DNA of 64,000 bases from Actinotalea subterranea. GTDB taxonomy: Bacteria; Actinomycetota; Actinomycetes; Actinomycetales; Cellulomonadaceae. The position numbers and the translations under genes are program-made. This document shows positions 62,160 to 64,000 of this stretch, piece by piece. Under the pieces are notes generated by a model. The model was given only the letters and a program-made list of their open reading frames with translations. It was not told where the DNA came from and searched no databases. The first letter of the stretch is position 1. Each line of letters opens with the position of its first letter. The stretch lies in NCBI RefSeq assembly GCF_008364845.1, contig NZ_VTTP01000001.1, positions 1-64,000 on the forward strand. Reading direction: 5' to 3'.

Positions 62160-63155
62160 TCACCAACGCAGCGCGGCCGTGTGCACCGGTGCGTCCCACA
62201 GGCTCAGGAGCTCGTCGTCGAACCGGAGCACCGTGACGGAGGCACCCTGCATCTCCAGCGACGTGACGTAGTTGCCCACGAGCGACCGCGCGACGGTCGC
62301 GCCACGAGCCTCGAGCAGACGCCGCGACTCGCGGTACACGACGTACAGCTCGGACAGGGGCGTCCCACCCATGCCGTTGACCAGGAGGAGCACCTGCTCG
62401 CCGCCCGCGAGACCCAGGTCGTCCATCACGGGGTTCGTCAGGAGCGCCGTGATCTCGTCTGCCGGCGCCATCGGGATCCGGCGCCGGCCGGGCTCCCCGT
62501 GGATGCCGATGCCGATCTCGATCTCCTCGTCCGTGAGCTCGAAGCTCGGCGTCCCCGCGTGCGGCACGGTGCAGGCCGCGAGCGCCACGCCCATGGACCG
62601 CACGTTGGCGATCACCCGTTCGGCGACCGTGGCGACGCCGTCGAGGTCGTCGCCGCGCTCGGCCGCGGCACCGGCGATCTTCTCGACCGCGACGGTCCCG
62701 GCGACGCCCCGGCGGCCCGCGGTGTAGAGCGAGTCCTCGACGGCGACGTCGTCGTTGACGACGACCGCCCGCACGGTGACGCCCTCGGCGTCCGAGAGCT
62801 CGGCCGCAGTCTCGAAGTTGAGCACGTCGCCCGTGTAGTTCTTGACGATGTGCAGCACGCCGCGCCCGCCGTCGACCGCCGTGGTGGCGGGTGCGATGGC
62901 GTCAGGCGTCGGCGAGGTGAACATCGCCCCCGGGACCGCGGCGTCGAGCATGCCGCGGCCCACGAACCCGGCGTGCAGGGGCTCGTGGCCGCTGCCCCCG
63001 CCGCTCACGAGGCCGACCTTGCCCTGGACCGGGCCGTCCGCGCGGACCACGAACAGCGGGTCACGGTGCACGCGCACCAGGTCCGCGTGCGCGAGGCCGA
63101 ACCCGTCGACGGACTCGTCGACCACGCGGGCAGGGTCGTTGATGAGCTTCTTCAC
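62160..63155 (-). CDS. dhaK: Dihydroxyacetone kinase substrate-binding subunit DhaK
   Basis: 331 residues (GTG), start KKLINDPARVVDESVDGFGLA. GLVSGGGSGHEPLHAGFVGRGM holds the substrate pocket (His and Ser/Gly-rich), and the covalent His is in EIGIGIHGEPG. It binds dihydroxyacetone as a hemiaminal. First gene of dhaKLM. A dyad at 63332-63348 lies upstream. DHA source (glycerol dehydrogenase) is not in the window. Confidence 0.96.
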   Translation of the reverse strand: MKKLINDPARVVDESVDGFGLAHADLVRVHRDPLFVVRADGPVQGKVGLVSGGGSGHEPLHAGFVGRGMLDAAVPGAMFTSPTPDAIAPATTAVDGGRGVLHIVKNYTGDVLNFETAAELSDAEGVTVRAVVVNDDVAVEDSLYTAGRRGVAGTVAVEKIAGAAAERGDDLDGVATVAERVIANVRSMGVALAACTVPHAGTPSFELTDEEIEIGIGIHGEPGRRRIPMAPADEITALLTNPVMDDLGLAGGEQVLLLVNGMGGTPLSELYVVYRESRRLLEARGATVARSLVGNYVTSLEMQGASVTVLRFDDELLSLWDAPVHTAALRW

Positions 63156-63331
63156 GCTGCACTCCCTCTCACCGGCCGGGGTCGTGCGGCGTCGTTGCCG
63201 TCCGTATCCACCGGGTGCTCGGACCTCACGTGCGACCCCGCGACGGGCGCGGGCCGGGGCGTGCGCGGGGCCGTGACCCCGCCCCCGCCGTCAGCATCGA
63301 GGCCTGCGCCGTGGCCGGTCAAGGGGCGCAC

Positions 63332-63348
63332 GTGCACCGGCCGTGCAC
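63332..63348. promoter_or_regulatory. Inverted repeat upstream of dhaK
   Basis: Arms gtgcac and gtgcac (self-complementary) with a 5-base spacer, in the 235-base gap between folC and dhaK. It resembles the tgcac/gtgca dyad near tetR. It could be an operator for the dha genes. No sure promoter was identified. Confidence 0.4.
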
Positions 63349-63390
63349 ATCCGTGCAGAGCCGGTGCGGCACCCGTGGGAGACCGGCTGC

Positions 63391-64000
63391 TCAGCCCCGG
63401 CCGAGCAGGATGCGGGCCTCCGCCGCCATGGTGACCGAGCCCGTGACCAGCACGCCGGCACCTGTCGGGGAGCCGTCCGTCCCGCCCTCGGAGAGCTCGA
63501 CGGCGCGCGAGATCGCCTCGTCGAGCCGCTCGACGGCGTGCACCCGGTCCTCGCCGAAGACCTCCGCGGCGATCGCGGCGAGCTCGTCCACGTCGTACGC
63601 CCGCGACGACGTGGACCGGGTCACGACGACCTCGTCGAAGAGCGGCTCGAGGCCCGAGAGGATCTGCTCCGCGTCCTTGTCCTCGAGGATGCCGACCACG
63701 CCCACGAGGCGCTCGAACGTGAACGCCTCCTGCACGCCGGCGACCAGGGCGTCGACGCCCGCGGGGTTGTGCGCCGCGTCGACGAGCACCGTCGGCGACG
63801 TGCGGACGACCTCGAGGCGGCCCGGCGAGTGCATGTCCGCGAACGCGGGCTCGACGGTCTCGCCCGCGAGGGCGCCGCCCGAGCGCAGGAGCGCCTCGAC
63901 CGCCGCGAGCGCGAGCAGCGAGTTGTGCGCCTGGTGCGCGCCGTGCAGCGGCAGGAAGACCTCCGTGTACAGGCCACCCGTGGTGCGCAGGCTCAGGACC
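63391..64000 (-). CDS. folC: Folylpolyglutamate synthase / dihydrofolate synthase, C-terminal part (cut by window edge)
   Basis: About 203 C-terminal residues are visible. The Mur-ligase-like C-terminal domain contains PLHGAHQAHNSLLALAAVEAL, PGRLEVVRTSPTVLVDAAHNPAG, GILEDKDAEQIL and VLVTGSVTMAAEARILLG. It adds glutamates to folates. The ATP-binding N-terminal domain lies outside the window. Normally followed by DUF4233 and ndk; here a five-gene cassette comes between. Confidence 0.95.
   Translation of the reverse strand, partial: VLSLRTTGGLYTEVFLPLHGAHQAHNSLLALAAVEALLRSGGALAGETVEPAFADMHSPGRLEVVRTSPTVLVDAAHNPAGVDALVAGVQEAFTFERLVGVVGILEDKDAEQILSGLEPLFDEVVVTRSTSSRAYDVDELAAIAAEVFGEDRVHAVERLDEAISRAVELSEGGTDGSPTGAGVLVTGSVTMAAEARILLGRG

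Overview
The window is a gene-dense stretch of a very GC-rich chromosome (clearly above 70% G+C by eye). Gene order and protein style (YlxR/NusA/RimP block, DUF2469, DUF4233, WhiG-type sigma factor, DivIVA-repeat protein, amtB-glnB-glnD, HPr-fused DhaM) point to an actinobacterium, most likely Micrococcales close to Cellulomonas. That placement is inferred from content, not from a search. No rRNA, tRNA, CRISPR array, prophage or insertion sequence was seen. Most genes lie on the minus strand. infB is cut at the left edge and folC at the right edge.

Layout. (1) 1-5636: translation/transcription block infB-ylxR-nusA-rimP, a divergent lipoprotein, then proS. (2) 5773-10176: a Fpg/Nei glycosylase, a GNAT protein, ispG and rseP. 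(3) 10372-23761: a polyamine/GABA island lying between rseP and dxr, genes that usually sit together in actinobacteria. It holds gabT, a diguanylate cyclase translationally coupled to a saccharopine-dehydrogenase-like gene, potCBAD, an aldehyde dehydrogenase, and a divergent lrp-aminotransferase-FAD oxidoreductase operon. (4) 23859-43358: the core block in transcription order rpsP-khpA, rimM-trmD-rplS, lepB-rnhB-DUF2469-yraN-comM-dprA-xerC-whiG, rpsB-tsf, pyrH-frr-cdsA-rlmN-DivIVA and dxr, with an M23 peptidase and a PH-domain protein on the plus strand. (5) 43543-46069: an MFS carrier with an amidohydrolase. (6) 46106-57576: ffh, glnD-glnB-amtB, ftsY, a small membrane protein, smc and ndk. 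(7) 57582-64000: DUF4233 and folC, separated by a second accessory cassette: dhaK-dhaL-dhaM, a TetR regulator and a DHA2 efflux pump.

How the genes work together. The island can import putrescine/spermidine (PotABCD), transaminate or oxidise it, oxidise aminobutyraldehyde to GABA and pass GABA to GabT; no succinate-semialdehyde dehydrogenase is in view. Its last gene makes c-di-GMP, which suggests a link between polyamine uptake and second-messenger level. The dha cassette phosphorylates dihydroxyacetone at the expense of PTS phosphate. amtB-glnB-glnD is a nitrogen-status operon preceded by two GlnR-like boxes, but its GlnD lacks the C-terminal ACT sensor domains.

The strongest non-coding signals are perfect long hairpins (after rplS, between khpA and rimM, after tsf, after smc), a cluster of TGCA-type palindromes over the tetR start, paired GlnR-like boxes before amtB, and many short tandem repeats, two of them inside essential genes (trmD and ftsY). 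The best candidate for something not yet described is the polyamine operon ending in a coupled diguanylate cyclase.
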